DNA of 64,000 nucleotides, from positions 10,234,675-10,298,674 of the forward strand of contig CM063247.1 of NCBI GenBank assembly GCA_032158295.1, read 5' to 3'. Numbering within the stretch: the first letter of the stretch is position 1; each line of letters starts with the position of its first letter. The notes under the pieces are model-generated. The model was not told the DNA's origin and did no database searches. It was given only the letters and a program-made list of their open reading frames with translations. This stretch comes from Pycnopodia helianthoides. Taxonomy: Eukaryota; Echinodermata; Asteroidea; Forcipulatida; Asteriidae. The position numbers and the translations under genes were made by a program. Below are positions 1-11,179 of this stretch, in pieces.

Positions 1-1150
1 CTCTATAAATTTGCTTTGCGATCATTCGCGATAGTTCATAGTACAAAAAAAAGTAATAGAACCATAAGACCTAGTAAGAGTAAGATGAGTTTAACCTTTC
101 AAACTATTACTGTCAAAAAAACTGCAATGACCTATGTATGCGTATGTCATTTCGAAGCATTTTCATGCAAAAAATACACATAAAATGTCAATATTTCATA
201 GGTTCGAAAAATCGGTCAAAAATTACATTTTACTAACCTGAAATCTATCAACCTGATACCATTGGAAAGCTAAGAAAATTCGTACGCAACGCGGTTTTCT
301 ACTCGCAATATCTCAAGGAAAGAGCGCCCTCCAGTGCCCAAGAGAAAATACCCTTTTTCAGCAGCTGACAAAAAGGAGATTCAGAGGCGTCAAAATCTGG
401 TCCCGAAATATGCTAAAATAAACTGAATTTTTCACAAATTTACAGCGTCTTTTTCTGAGATACTTTTGATTCTTTGGAATTATTGATATCTTCTTCTTCT
501 TGAAAACTGCATTCTTGTTTGATTTGGACAAAGTTAACGTTAACAAATGGTGAGTTATTCACAGCAACTTTTCACACACTAACATTGTTTCAAGAAATCG
601 CCGTTTTGCCGGACCCGCTAGTTGAAAGCGTTTCCGCAAGTTCAGTCACACTGAAGTGACGTAACCAGGCGAATGCTTGGTTTTACTAGCCCTGGTAGGA
701 CGTCAGTATGCAACGGAGGAGTCCAACCTGGGCTGGGTTTTCACAAACTAACATTAACTTATATGGAATGCTTGTTATTAATTTGATAATAACTAACGTT
801 GAAGCATACCGGTCAAATGATGTCGATAGAATTATTATGAAGACAAACTTAAAGTACACCACGTGTATAGAAAAACAACACAGAGCAAGGAAAAACAAAG
901 TCCGTATTCGCTGAAACATTCACTTTTCACGAGTCAAAGTCAAAAAATGTTTTTTTCTTGTTACCGACCTGTCTTTGCGTAAATCACGGACAACTTGTTG
1001 CGGACAACTTTGAGCTTTACAGGGAACTTTTCCAAACTTCGGCTTGGGCTCTTTCGTCAATTTTGAAGCATCAAACAGAGACGAGAGCCTAAAATGCTAT
1101 CGTTTCTGAGAAACGAGTAAAACAAAAGTAATTATCGCGCGCGATAATTT
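1..1150. other. No gene seen; AT-rich non-coding DNA
   Basis: I see no exon with matching splice signals here. Short open frames are interrupted and have no coding-like composition. A degraded fragment of a fold-back family, with GC-rich 'cttcggcttgggctc' wording, lies near 1020-1095. Confidence 0.5.
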
Positions 1151-1167
1151 GAAAAAACAGAAAACAC

Positions 1168-1310
1168 ATAAGATCTCTTTTCACTATTTTCTCGTGACCT
1201 CGATGACCAATTGAGCTCAAACTTTTACAGGTTTGTTTGTTCATGCATATGTTTAATCACACAAAATGTGGACACTGATTTTGAGCTGTTACCAAACAGT
1301 GTACAATACC
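1168..1310. repeat. Fragment of the TTAA MITE superfamily (type B half)
   Basis: The segment carries the shared internal block of the superfamily: a 'ttttcactattttctcgtga' stretch, then 'ccaattgagctcaaactttt' and 'acaggtttgttt'. It ends in 'tgttaccaaacagtgtacaa', just before the complete type B copy that starts at 1311. Only one half is present, so this is a truncated copy or an older insertion split from its partner. Confidence 0.6.
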
Positions 1311-1713
1311 TTTAAAGACACTGGACACCTTTGGTAATGTCAAAGACCAGTCTTCTCACTTGGTGTATCTCAACATATGCACAAAATAACAAACCCGTGA
1401 AAATTTGAACTCAATTGGTCATCGAAGTTGCGAGATAATAATGGAAGAAAAAACACCCTTGTCACACGAAGTTGTGTGCTTTCAGATGCTTGATTGCTTG
1501 ATTGCTCGATTTTGAGACCTCACGCGTGAGGTCTCAAAATCAATTCAAATATTTTACTGAGAAATTACTTTTTTCTCAAAAACTACGTTACTTCAGAGGG
1601 AGCCGTTTCTCGCAATGTTTTATACTATCAACAGCTCTCCATTGCTCGTTACCAAGCAAGTTTTTATGCTAACAATTATTTTGAGCAATTACCAATAGTG
1701 TCCAGTGCCTTTT
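1311..1713 (-). mobile_element. Type B TTAA-flanked MITE, copy 1
   Basis: A non-autonomous element of about 400 bp. One end reads 'tttaaagacactggacacct' and the other 'caattaccaatagtgtccag', which are imperfect inverted repeats. It matches the copy at 39086-39471 in reverse orientation across most of its length. Its centre is a perfect 34-bp palindrome at 1508-1541 with core GAGACCTCACGCGTGAGGTCTC split around CGCG. There is no coding capacity. Ends with TTAA fit a piggyBac- or Kolobok-type transposase in trans; which one is inference. Confidence 0.8.
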
Positions 1714-2493
1714 ACACTGACTACTAGTACTATACTAGAGGATCGAACACTCTTCAGTGAGTCTTTCTTAACTCATAACGGTTCTATTAAGGGCGCCCTC
1801 TCGCAGAATAAGGCAGCTGGGGGGAATTCTTCGCAAGTGCAAACTTTGATTAAAAAAAAATCACCAGCAGCTGCTATATTATGATCCATCAACCCTACAC
1901 TGCCGATGGTATTATCCAATGCTTCCCCCTCGTAAGTTCACACTTTGCAGCTCATGTCAGTGTCAGCTGCTAAGCCATGATGTTATAAGATATGACTTTT
2001 ATAAATGATTCCAGGCGGCTTGGGAATCATCTGTTTTTGTTCTAAATGTTATTGCACTTCTTGTTCGTAAAAACTGTTTAACTCGTTGACTACAAAAATA
2101 TGTCTTAAATAGTTCGATATATTTACTCTATAGTTTGGTCAAGATACATACCCTCTTGATCCTGACATTATCTCAGGCCTATCGGCCATACAAACAATTT
2201 TGCATGTTACATGTATTTTGTGCGTTGTCCGAGGCATATGCGAAAGTTTTTTTGTATGCTTTTCGTTTTGGAACAGCATTATCTGTCAAAATCCGTTCGA
2301 GAGAAAACAAATCAGGTAAAAAATATATATGTTGAGTTGACATTGTAACTAAGTGTTTTATGAAAATGTACAAGGTAACTATATCGATCGAACCTGGGTG
2401 AAACTGCCTCATCATTTCATTTGCTAAGAGTGACTTGAATTTGAAAAGAGTTTTTACCTCTAAATACAATAACTATGGGGTGCATCATGTACT
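1714..2493. other. No supported feature
   Basis: Unique-looking AT-rich sequence. The open frames on both strands near 2135-2469 use non-ATG starts and lack splice signals or coding-like composition. Confidence 0.5.
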
Positions 2494-2703
2494 CACTAAG
2501 GTCAGAAGTAAGGCCAGGCTGGGTCATTTCTGGGTCAAGCTGACCCGGAAAGTGGTTACAAAATTGAATTCAAACTCGGATTCTGCGTCACTTTGACCCA
2601 TTTTGGGGGGTTGTTTTGACACAGATTCCGTGTCCAACGGACTCAGTAATGGGTCAGGCCCACCGGAGACCCCCGAAACCGGTCAATTCTGACCCAGGAG
2701 GAA
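2494..2703. mobile_element. Family C MITE, copy 1
   Basis: The left end begins CACTAAGG and the body has the family pattern of repeated GGGTCA and TGACCC. In order: a GGGTCA, a palindrome at 2533-2545, 'gattctgcgtcactttgacc', then a closing 'aattctgacccagg'. The ends are degenerate. The family is judged from alignment by eye with the copies at 15062, 15840, 26440 and 29786. Confidence 0.7.
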
Positions 2704-4762
2704 TGAAACAATTTTCAGGGATTGCCGGTGATTCATTTCAACATCTCTCATTCGCTCCAAAGTCGAATCCATCTCGGGAGAGTACAGCTGTTCATCTCGG
2801 TAAGATTTTGATGTTTCACAACATTTTTGGTTTATTTACGACATCTGTTAAGAACCATCACCAATGGGCTGGAAGGAGATCAACATTTCGTAAAGTAAAC
2901 ACGGTTGATTTTCCCTGCCAATAAACTGTGCCAACTCCTCATCGCGCGTAAAGTCGAACATTGGGAGCCGTTGAAGGTCGAGATTGTGTCTCTTCTACAC
3001 GTTGTAGCAATGTGAGTACCACCCAAGGTTCCACAAAAGGTTCGAAAACTCGTGCGACTTCCACGTCTAAACAATCCCCTCCTATTACCAGACTTTTGCC
3101 CGATGGGAATAAAAGATAATTTTTAAACGAAGCGTCGTTGGGCATGTTTGGGTCGTGGTCTACAGATTTCGATTGACTATAATTAAAGAACACTGCCCTC
3201 TGTTGACAACAGCGTCTAATAATTCAGTAACGAAAAAACACATTGGAAATTACATTCGCAAGCCACATTGCTTGAGCTTTTATTGAAAGTGACTCAATTG
3301 AAAAGCGGGGGGAAAGCCTCCCCGAACACCCGACCGTCGTGGACATCTTGATCAAATCATCCATTTAGCTGTTGTGCAATTTGGATTTCAAAAAATGTCG
3401 AATCCGAAATGTCAGTTGCCATTTACGTCAACCACATTAATGGGAGTTTTACATTTTGAGCAAGGTGAAAACAATATGTTTTTTGTCAAGGCTGACGGTC
3501 CAAAAGGCCCCCTCTTCCCAAAGCTATCATAATCTCAGTTTTCAAGACTTCATTTTTTCATTTCTATACCAAGGTCAACTACTGGTAGAAATAGCAGGCA
3601 TGGAAGCTTTCTGTCACCACTTAAAATGTCTCATAAATTGAAATCATTTTAGATTCACTCGCTCGACTTCTTCAAAAGAATTTGAGTCACGTAGCAATCA
3701 TGTTGACCGGCGCCGATATATTTAAAGATATTGTCTAAGCAAGGGAAATTATGGGACCCTTTAAAACTCCACATTTAACTTCACATTCAACCCGGAGAAA
3801 TATTTAAAAGTATAAATGATAATTTATTTCTGAAACTATTACGTTTCAGTGTTTTCGTTCTCTGGAAAAGCGGACTTTAGAGGTTTGAGTTATTGAAAGA
3901 TTTACATTTGACTACTTTATAAACCTTGTTCGCTGTTCTCTCATTTGAAACAAAGCAAATTACCAGAAAACACGAATTTTAAAGCTATGCCTCATCTTGA
4001 TTCAAAGAGATTACGCACTTCAAGACAGCAAAACTGTATTTTGTTGGTGGTGGTGGTGGTTTTCTGTGTTGGCAAACCATTAATAACGCTTTATTCGATC
4101 TTTAAACACAACTGAAGGACATTCAGCTTTCAAGTGCATGCGTAAATAGCCATCTAATCAGATAATGTAGTTCAAGTTTGAAACTCCAACCCCAACATTT
4201 GAACTCTCTCAGAAAAGAGAGGGGGGGGGTCGGCTTGGTAATGTTATGCACATTCAGATTACTTTGTCTATTAATGTCTGATCTGATTGTCTGTTTCCAC
4301 CTCTGTCTGTTCAGAGTCTTCAAAAGTCAGGGTGGGGTATGTTTCGTCTCAATATTCTCCACATAACTATCTGATGACAATAATATTATTCTAAAGGCCC
4401 CTGCTGTAAACCTGTCTATAATGAAATACATTTTTGTCATTAGCTTACCCTGACTAGACATTTTACTTGCTAGGTACTTGGTGCAGATCTCATGGACAAA
4501 TTAGGTGTAATGGCTTTGAGTGAAGACAAAGCCAAATCTTCTGACACAAGTTGGGGGCTTAAAGTTGAGCTCACAAGACTTTATCTGGGTCATCACATTG
4601 ACCTTCTGAAGGCGGTCTGTTTCGCTTCAAAAACCTACAGGTTTGGAATGTCAGACGATATCCATCTGTCTGCATATGCGACGTTATATTTCTTAAGTTC
4701 CCCCTCCTCATAGCCCTCAAGTTTTTGGCAGTTTTTTGAGGGCCTGACGTCATCATCAGTAT
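2704..4762. other. No supported gene; one weak exon-like stretch
   Basis: At 2719-2799 an AG acceptor (weak pyrimidine tract) and a GTAAGA donor enclose 81 nt open in one frame. It abuts a repeat, so I do not call it. Elsewhere there is unique AT-rich DNA and a (TGG)n run near 4044. Confidence 0.4.
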
Positions 4763-4781
4763 CCACAACAACATCAACATC

Positions 4782-4812
<31 letters not shown>
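4763..4812. repeat. (AAC)n microsatellite
   Basis: About 50 bp of 'caacaacaac' with two 'atc' interruptions at the left side. The apparent Leu/Met-rich reading frame on the other strand is a by-product of this repeat. Confidence 0.95.
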
Positions 4813-4814
<2 letters not shown>

Positions 4815-4848
4815 ACTTCAACTAGCAACATCGTCATAAGTAACCACA

Positions 4849-5469
4849 CACTATAAAAACTTCCGGGTCAGAATTGACCCTGATTCCTGGTCCATGGGGG
4901 CCTGACTCATTTCCGGTCAAGCTGACCCACAAAGTGGTAATAGTGGCTTCTTATATAGCGCTCATATCCGTCACTCACTGGCGCTCAAGGCGCTTCAACT
5001 GTCAGTATTTTCCTGCAAGGTATATAATGTGGAGCTACTTTTTGAAGTTTGAGATCTATTCCTTTACATAGCACAATGTAATGGTTTACAAGGTGCTGTG
5101 GCGCAATATGCTGCCAATCTAACAGGAACACCGGGGCAAACCCCTTCTCTTTTCGATAAGTGCACTGGGTGCTTTTACGTGCATTACACAACACACGGGA
5201 CCAATGGCTTTACGTCCCATCCGAAGGACGAAGCAATAATGGTTAAGTGTCTTGCTTAAGTGTCACGACTGGGACTCGAACCCACACTCTGCTGAACAGA
5301 AACATCGAGCTTGAGTCCGGTGCTCTTATCCGCTCGGCCACGACACGCCGAGCGGATAAACAAAGTTAAAATTCAAATCAATTCTGTTTCATTTTGACGG
5401 CTTTTCCGGGTCGTTTTGACACAAAGTCCGGGTCAGACACTGAAGAAACAGAAATGGGTCAGCCCATAG
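4849..5469. mobile_element. Family C MITE, copy 2, split by a SINE
   Basis: The left terminus is CACTATAAAAAC followed by 'ttccgggtcagaattgaccc'. The left arm runs to about 4940 and the right arm resumes near 5362 with 'aaaattcaaat...cattttgac' and 'gggtcgttttgacacaaagt'. Between them lies the SINE at 4944-5347. A GGTCAnnnTGACC palindrome sits at 4915-4927. The right end is degraded. Confidence 0.75.
4944..5347 (-). mobile_element. tRNA-Leu(CAA)-derived SINE
   Basis: Read on the minus strand, the head starts near 5347 and resembles a tRNA. The A box is TGGCCGAGCGG (complement of 5330-5340), the anticodon-loop region is CTCAAGC (anticodon CAA) and the B box is GGTTCGAGTCC (complement of 5272-5282). 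Both pol III boxes match consensus. A body of about 320 bp follows, ending in 'gcgctatataagaagccac'. The class II layout with a long variable arm and CAA anticodon points to tRNA-Leu. Flanks 'acaaagtggtaa' and 'acaaagttaaaa' could be an imperfect target duplication. A second copy of the D-arm in reverse (5348-5359) makes a 12-bp inverted repeat at the head. Mobilisation would need a partner LINE, not seen here. Confidence 0.8.
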
Positions 5470-6247
5470 GGAGAACAACACAAATAATACACATGACTTT
5501 GACGTTTTTTTTCGGTTTACTGAGATGACTTTATCGAAAACGTTTGTGTGTCTCCCCTTTTTTCCCCGTCAGTCGCTTTATTTTCCTTTTCATCCTGTAT
5601 CCTGGACAACTGAAACATTACACAGTGATTATGACACTGCCTGGTCCCCATTCAATACAATGATCCTCGTGGTATTATCCCCTGGATTAAGGTGGATGGC
5701 AAAAGGGGTTGCGTTTCACGTGAGCCGGGGGCGTAACAGTGGCGGATCACCATAGTTGAAAACGATCACTATAGTAGGCCTATACTTCCCGTTGACTTCC
5801 CCCCCCAAGGATTTCGCAGCTGCTTGAAAACGGTTTCACGTTGCTCCATTCTCGATAATTAGGGAACGAGGGTTGTCACTTTAGATAATGTGGAGATGCA
5901 AAAAAGCCAAGAATCCTATCGATCACCGGTTCCCCCATACTATATCTCAATTTGTGTGTTCCGGTGGGTTTACCAAGCAGCTTAATGGCATGGTGTTTCA
6001 GACATTTCGAATAATTTGTATTTGCGCACACCCAATATGCCTCAATACTGATGACGTCACAGTCTGTTTACAACTTGCTGCAGAAAAATGCAAGTTTTAA
6101 GCGGCGCATAACCATAGTGTCCCAGTTAGTTTATCTTCATTGTGCAGCAGTATACGTCATCGTGGTCGTCATGTCGTCATCGCCACACAGGCACCCCTAA
6201 TCATCCGCATTTTCATCACAACAGCACCCCACCCGTCCGTACTTCCT
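5470..6247. other. No supported feature
   Basis: Unique sequence. The open frame near 5888-6100 lacks ATG-context or splice support and contains non-coding-like wording. Confidence 0.45.
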
Positions 6248-6381
6248 TAGTCTTGGTTCCAAGACGCTCCGGTTGTCTAGTCACAAATCATCGTGTGTAA
6301 ACGGAGGGGGGGGGGACACACACATTGTTGCCGCTCGAGTATTTGTGACAACACAACTTGAGCGTCTTGGAATCGAGACTA
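6248..6381. mobile_element. Fold-back element with 22-bp terminal inverted repeats
   Basis: The left end TAGTCTTGGTTCCAAGACGC matches the reverse complement of the right end 'gcgtcttggaatcgagacta' at about 20 of 22 positions including the next bases. The centre holds a 12-base G run. Length is 134 bp with no coding capacity. Confidence 0.7.
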
Positions 6382-6765
6382 GTGCTTACCCATCACCACT
6401 GATCATCTGAAGACACACCCTTGTCTGTTGGGACACACCCCCACCACACGTCCTGGAGCACGCAGACCACGACCCCCACTTTCCCCAGTACGACATGACA
6501 GGTGGTCTGCTCAGACCCCTTCTCTGTGGATAGAGGAAGAATGAAAAGAACGATCAGGGATGAAGGGAAGCAATTTATTTAAAGGTAGTGTCATATCTTG
6601 GCTATGACCCCGAACAAAAAATGTTGGAATTTCTACCCGAAAGCTTTATACTTGGTATAAAGACGATAAATGTAGTAAGCATCCTGCAAAAATTATTTTG
6701 TCTGAAATGCCCCCGTTGATTAGAAATCAATAAGATTATTTGATTATTCGTGCATGAATCGCCTC

Positions 6766-6925
6766 TAAAGGTTGGTGTCCGTTCCCAAATGCTGCAGCCA
6801 GAGATGCGGTTGGTACCCGCCGTCTCCTCGCTAAACGTGGATGGATTCTACGTTCTTGTGAAAATACCGCGACAGTTTATTGCGGTTTTCTCGACAAGTA
6901 GACACCGTATTTCTTATACGAATCA
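6766..6925 (+). repeat. Dispersed repeat P, copy 1
   Basis: The segment starting 'ggttggtgtccgttcc' and running through 'gagatgcggttggta', 'acgtggatggattc' and 'aagtagacaccgtatttc' recurs in the same order at 46183-46345. No terminal repeats are obvious, so its class is unknown. Confidence 0.7.
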
Positions 6926-6977
6926 GATTTGTGCTGATCCCAACGTACTTTTGGGCGGGAAAACCTAACCCAGATTA

Positions 6978-7105
6978 TTTTGTCAAGTAATTAACCACAA
7001 GGGAAACTGACTGGGTAAATTTCTAATGGTTTGGGGTTGAACAAAGAAAAATTGACTAGTCAATTTTTCTCTGTTTAGTAAATTTTTCTTTGTTCAACCC
7101 TAAAC
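6978..7105. mobile_element. Fold-back element D, copy 1, lacking the tRNA-like core
   Basis: It shares its left flank ('caagtaattaaccacaaggg') and both arms ('ttgaacaaagaaaaattgac' and 'tttttctttgttcaaccc') with 42393-42610. That copy has a tRNA-like hairpin between 'gactag' and 'tagtca'; here the two arms meet directly at 'gactagtc'. The arms make a near-complete palindrome. Confidence 0.75.
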
Positions 7106-7156
7106 CAGATTAATTTGAAAACACTTTTTAGAGAGAAACTGTGGACAGAGAAGGTT

Positions 7157-7197
7157 TATATAAATATTTAGCCTGGGTTCGAGACGTTACTCAGTAT
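7157..7197 (+). promoter_or_regulatory. Candidate core promoter (TATA box plus initiator)
   Basis: TATATAAA lies at 7157-7164. A TCAGT initiator lies at 7191-7195, putting the start A at 7193, about 36 bp after the first T of the box. That spacing is slightly long but workable. The predicted leader has a four-codon upstream ORF (ATG AGA CAA GGC TAG, 7267-7281) before the candidate start codon at 7287. The fold-back D element ends only 50 bp upstream. Confidence 0.45.
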
Positions 7198-7286
7198 AGC
7201 ATTATTTTCAGCTGTCGGCTGTAGCCAAAAGCCATTCATAAATTTCAGGCAGGCTCGTTTAAGAGCATGAGACAAGGCTAGTCAAT

Positions 7287-7412
7287 ATGCTGGCAACCAA
7301 CACTTCTTCGATAGATGTTGTTTGTGTGCAAGAAAACGTAAACCTTATGTCGGACCCGAACTGCTGTGTCATTGTCGGTGATCAATTTCAAGATCGGCAC
7401 AGACCAAAAAAG
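7287..7412 (+). CDS. Candidate first coding exon, unknown protein
   Basis: An ATG at 7287 opens 42 codons that begin MLATNTSSIDVVCVQENV and end GDQFQDRHRPKK. They stop exactly at AAAAAAG|GTAATT, a plausible donor, leaving phase 0. If the donor were not used, the frame would close seven codons later. A TATA box and initiator about 100 bp upstream fit a first exon. I do not recognise the protein; the peptide is polar and has no membrane segment. No following exon in the right phase could be identified. The next good plus-strand exon (11891) needs two bases from its predecessor, so at least one exon would lie between, or they are different genes. Confidence 0.45.
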
Positions 7413-8009
7413 GTAATTTTCCCCGCAACTTCTTAAAAATAGTGCTCTGTAGTTCTGTAAAGGCTCGTTCTAGGCATGCATTTTTTCATGATTCTTAAAA
7501 AAAGTTATATAAACAGTTCTTTAACATTTAGCCATGTAAACCTACACCTAAGTTTCAAGCAAACAACATTGAACAGAATAGACCCCAACGCAATTTTACT
7601 GAAAGTCCCTCCATCCCCATCACCCCCAAAGAAAAAAAACCCACCATACACAAAACAAAAAACAGATGAGTGGAGATTAAGCGTTTCTTTATGTTGACAT
7701 TTATCTTCAATTGTTGCCACCATTTTCGTCGTGCTCCCAATATCCCTATACAGGACATGCAATAGCAATACATTATTTTTATATAAAAAAAAGGCTTGGG
7801 TTATGTTGTCTTCTTGCCTCGATTTTGGTTACAAAGTTTTGAAATGTGCCCAAAACAAGACGGCTGCAAGTTTCTTTTGTTTACAAACTCTGACCAACAT
7901 TTTGTATAGGCGGTCTTGGGTATCACAAATTAAATTGGTTTGGCATAAATCTGCCATTTTTATCAAATCATTTGAAACCATTTTTGATAGTGGCAGCATG
8001 ATAAAGGTA
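7413..8009. other. Presumed intron or intergenic DNA, no feature
   Basis: AT-rich with poly(A) and poly(C/A) tracts near 7600-7660. Long open frames on both strands here (up to 136 codons) run into the fold-back at 8010, have low-complexity composition and no splice logic. Confidence 0.45.
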
Positions 8010-8104
8010 CCAGCCTCGTTCCCAGGGGTAATCGATCTCACCGCGCCATTTTCCCCCAGCATGCCAGTATCGATACGGCGCGCTGCCCACGGTAGCGAGG
8101 CTGG
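8010..8104. mobile_element. Small fold-back element I
   Basis: Left end ACCAGCCTCGTTCCCAGGGG and right end 'ccacggtagcgaggctgg' are inverted repeats, perfect over the outer 9-10 bp. The 'cctcgttcccagg' wording recurs, degraded, in reverse near 26125-26145. Confidence 0.55.
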
Positions 8105-8551
8105 AAGGCCACCATCTGTATGTTCTCAGTCCGTGTTCTGAGGTGACACACAAGTCATGAAGAGAACTATCAGAGTATATCCGTCATGTGATCGGGCGGC
8201 TCATACAAACACGCCCGGGTTCTCTAAACTCAACGTGTTTGACCATGGTTTGATTTACAGATGCTATCGGTTGTTTACACGGTCCTCGCAAAGTGCGTAA
8301 AATATCACACACGATCAAGGAAATTCTTGGAGCTCAAACGATAATTCATTGCCGAACTGTTTATTACCAGGCCACCATAAAATGACGATGGTTTCCAAAC
8401 ATTTAACATGGCTTTAGCTCAATCTGTGTTTTAGAAAAACAAAAGTTTTAGCTCAATGTGCGTTTTAGAAATGGTGCGTCTATACCGTTTTTCTCCTATT
8501 TGAAGCAATGTTTACCAAAACGAGACTGAAAGGGAATAATAGTCTCAGCCC

Positions 8552-8940
8552 TTAAAGGAACATTACAGAATTGTTTTTTTTTTTACTAACAAAACAGTTG
8601 CTGGCAGTGTAAGCACTTTATGTAATCCACCATATACATAAACTGACAAACCTGTAGAAGTTTGAGATCGATCGGCCATCTGGGTCACGAGAAAATAGTG
8701 AAAAACCGATTACACATTTGCATGAAATCATATAGGTTCAACAAATGAATAAAACGCTCACTGAGCGATAAACTCCAATCGGAAAATTAGTTTATTCATT
8801 TCTCATCAAATATGGAATTTCAGACAGAAATATTTCAAGGGATGTTTTTCACTATCATCATCATTAGACCGTGTAAGTTTTATGTAAATCTGTGATCAAA
8901 AGTATATTTTACAATGACCAATTCTGTAATATTCCTTTAA
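8552..8940 (+). mobile_element. Type A TTAA-flanked MITE, copy 1
   Basis: Bounded by TTAA on both sides. The ends are AGGAACATTACAGAATTG and 'caattctgtaatattcct', inverted repeats of about 19 bp. Inside are a 13-bp palindrome 'cgctcactgagcg' and an inverted pair 'aatgaataaaac' / 'gtttattcatt'. The four other copies in the window match nearly end to end. No ORF. Confidence 0.9.
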
Positions 8941-9330
8941 ACTGGCGTAAAATAAATATGTAGTGTCCAAATAACAGGTTCACATTTAACTACACCTTTT
9001 CACATTTCACATTTATTTAAAAATACATAGCATTCGTTCTTAAAGTTGTCTCTAAAATGTAAAAATCATGCTATTTTTGTTCATAAAATATTGCTGGAGG
9101 CACAAAGTTAGAACCTGGTGCACTTTTAAAAAATTTATTTACAGTTTTTTGATTAATTTATTTTTGATAACAAACAAATTTGAAAAATTGCGTACTCATA
9201 CTTATTCCTGCATCATACAATTAAAAAAAAATACGCACACCTTTTTCTTAACAATTATGTACTTCACTATTGAAAAAGCTGACAAAAATAAAAGTTTAAT
9301 TGTGGTTCGAATTGATATAATTTAGGTCAA

Positions 9331-9655
9331 GGGATAGAATTTTCTATCCCTTGTTCCTCAAACCCAGCCAAAAAGATGAGGGGATAGAATTTTCTATCTC
9401 TTGTTCCTCAGATCCAGCAGAAAAGATGAGGGGATAGAATTTTCTATCCCTTGTTCCTCAGATCCAGCAGAAAAGATGAGGGGATAGAAATTTTCTATCC
9501 CTTGTTCCTCAGATCCAGCAGAAAAGATGAGGGGATAGAATTTTCTATCCCTTGCTCCTCAAACCTAGCCGAAAAGTGGAAGGGAAAGATTTTTGTATCA
9601 TTTGCTGCTCAAACCAAGCAAAAAAAGAGGAGGGGATAGATTTTTTTATCCCTTG
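9331..9655. repeat. 50-bp tandem array, about 7 units
   Basis: Units start near 9331, 9381, 9431, 9481, 9532, 9582 and 9634. Each unit has the palindrome GGGATAGAATTTTCTATCCC followed by 'ttgttcctcagatccagcag' and 'aaaagatgagg'. The middle units are almost identical and the last two have decayed. Each unit could fold into a 10-bp hairpin. Confidence 0.95.
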
Positions 9656-11179
9656 GACCCCAAACATGACAAAATGTGCGTTATATTGCCAACAAATAAC
9701 TGGAATTTATTAACTTTTTAATTGTTAGCTTTAAAAAACTAGATTGATTTATAAAATCTGGAGCATGTTTTTCACAATTTAGAGGGAAAAATGGTAAAAG
9801 ACAAATTTGTTGCTTTAAAATCCCGTTTCGATTGAAATTTTCGGACTTTAGTGACAATTTGAAGCAGTAAATTTGAATGTGAAAAAATGCAGTTAAATGT
9901 GAACCTGTTAAATGCTGTTGTGGCAGAATCACCTGCCATAACGGCATAAGCAGCTAAACTCCAATTGTGAACAGCATACCGAATGGCCAATTGTTTGAGC
10001 ATGAAGCATAGAGAAACAGAAAGCAATTTCAAAGCTTGGGTTGGCGGTCCATTTTGGTTTCTTTTGTAACATATTCACGAGGGGAGTTTTGCTTTCACCC
10101 CCAAGTTAAACAAACGCGTCACCTTTGCTCCGTCGTCAGGTGACGGTAGAAAAATCTTCGCAGTGAATGGACGCCCAGAATAAACAGTAGGGAATATGTA
10201 GAGAATGTCAAGAATTGTCGACAATTGTCACCGAGTGGGACAATGACAGGTAGACAAAGATATAGAAAGATTCTTTAACATTTAAAAAATGTTGATTTTG
10301 TGCATTCAGGGCGGGGACATTGAAGCATTGTATTGCTCACGGACAATGTCACGCGTCCGATCACGAGAGGGCGCTTGTTGTGGCACCTCACGAGTTTAGT
10401 TTAGTTAGACATTTTAGAAAAGTAGGCGATTGAGTGTTCGAATGAGTTAAATAGTTATGACTTCTGAAAATCTTGAACGGGTAAGATAACATCTTTGTTT
10501 GCTTGAAAACGTTGATAAAAGTTGAGTGTTTGACTTGCCAGTCTGATTGAATCATTAGTACTCTTTTTGGCTCCTCTCGATCAAAACTTTTCTAACGAGA
10601 AAGAGGTCTGTAATTCGCACGTTGGTAAGAGATAATGCGTCACAATTAAAAACCTCTACGTTAAGTAGACCGCTGCAATTATTCTGCATAACAATGAGCT
10701 CAACGACTACGCAAAAGGTGTTACGAATAATACAATATTCACCAAACAGCATATTCTACTTTGGAAAAATGAAATCGCTAATCGAACCAACACACTTCGA
10801 AGGCCATAAACCGGCTGGAAAAGCACTTAAGAATATAATTGGTAAAAACAAAGGCAAATGTGACAAGAAACTCAGGGGAAACAAATTTTTTTTAAGTGAC
10901 CTTCTGTCAAAACTTGTATTTGACATTATAACTCATCACAAGGGTTTCCTGCGCTACGCAAGGTTGTATGGAAATTACATAATAGGCCTAATATCAACAG
11001 TTTTATAAATCGAATTAAAAATGCTCTCTGATGAAAAATAAGCATGTCACTGACAGAGTAAACAATTTACTGTTCCTTTTTTTGTAGTGACTTCAAATCC
11101 GGCATTTTAATCCACCAAAATGGCATTGAACACATGTCAGTACAAAGTAAAGCACGCTGCTTTGTGACTCTACACTTAC
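9656..11179. other. No firmly supported feature
   Basis: Overlapping open frames of 60-130 codons (notably 10622-11008, +) are Lys/Ser/Ile-rich, use no ATG at their listed start and lack splice signals. A possible tiny first exon (ATG at 10457, donor GTAAGA at 10481, eight codons MTSENLER) is too short to call. Confidence 0.4.

Noticed and set aside
2719..2799. 81-nt exon-like stretch with GTAAGA donor
   Set aside because: Weak acceptor, directly next to a family C repeat, and no neighbouring exon.
5266..5347. Functional tRNA-Leu gene
   Set aside because: The acceptor arm pairs only with several wobbles, the anticodon stem is broken, and a SINE body follows.
7731..8141. 136-codon plus-strand open frame
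   Set aside because: It starts from a non-ATG codon, is T/F/S-rich and runs through the fold-back at 8010-8104.
10457..10480. Eight-codon ATG exon ending at a GTAAGA donor (MTSENLER)
   Set aside because: Donor and ATG are good but eight codons give no statistical weight and no promoter signal is clear.
10622..11008. 128-codon plus-strand open frame
   Set aside because: Non-ATG start, Lys/Ile/Ser-rich composition as expected from AT-rich DNA, no splice borders; expected by chance in 64 kb.
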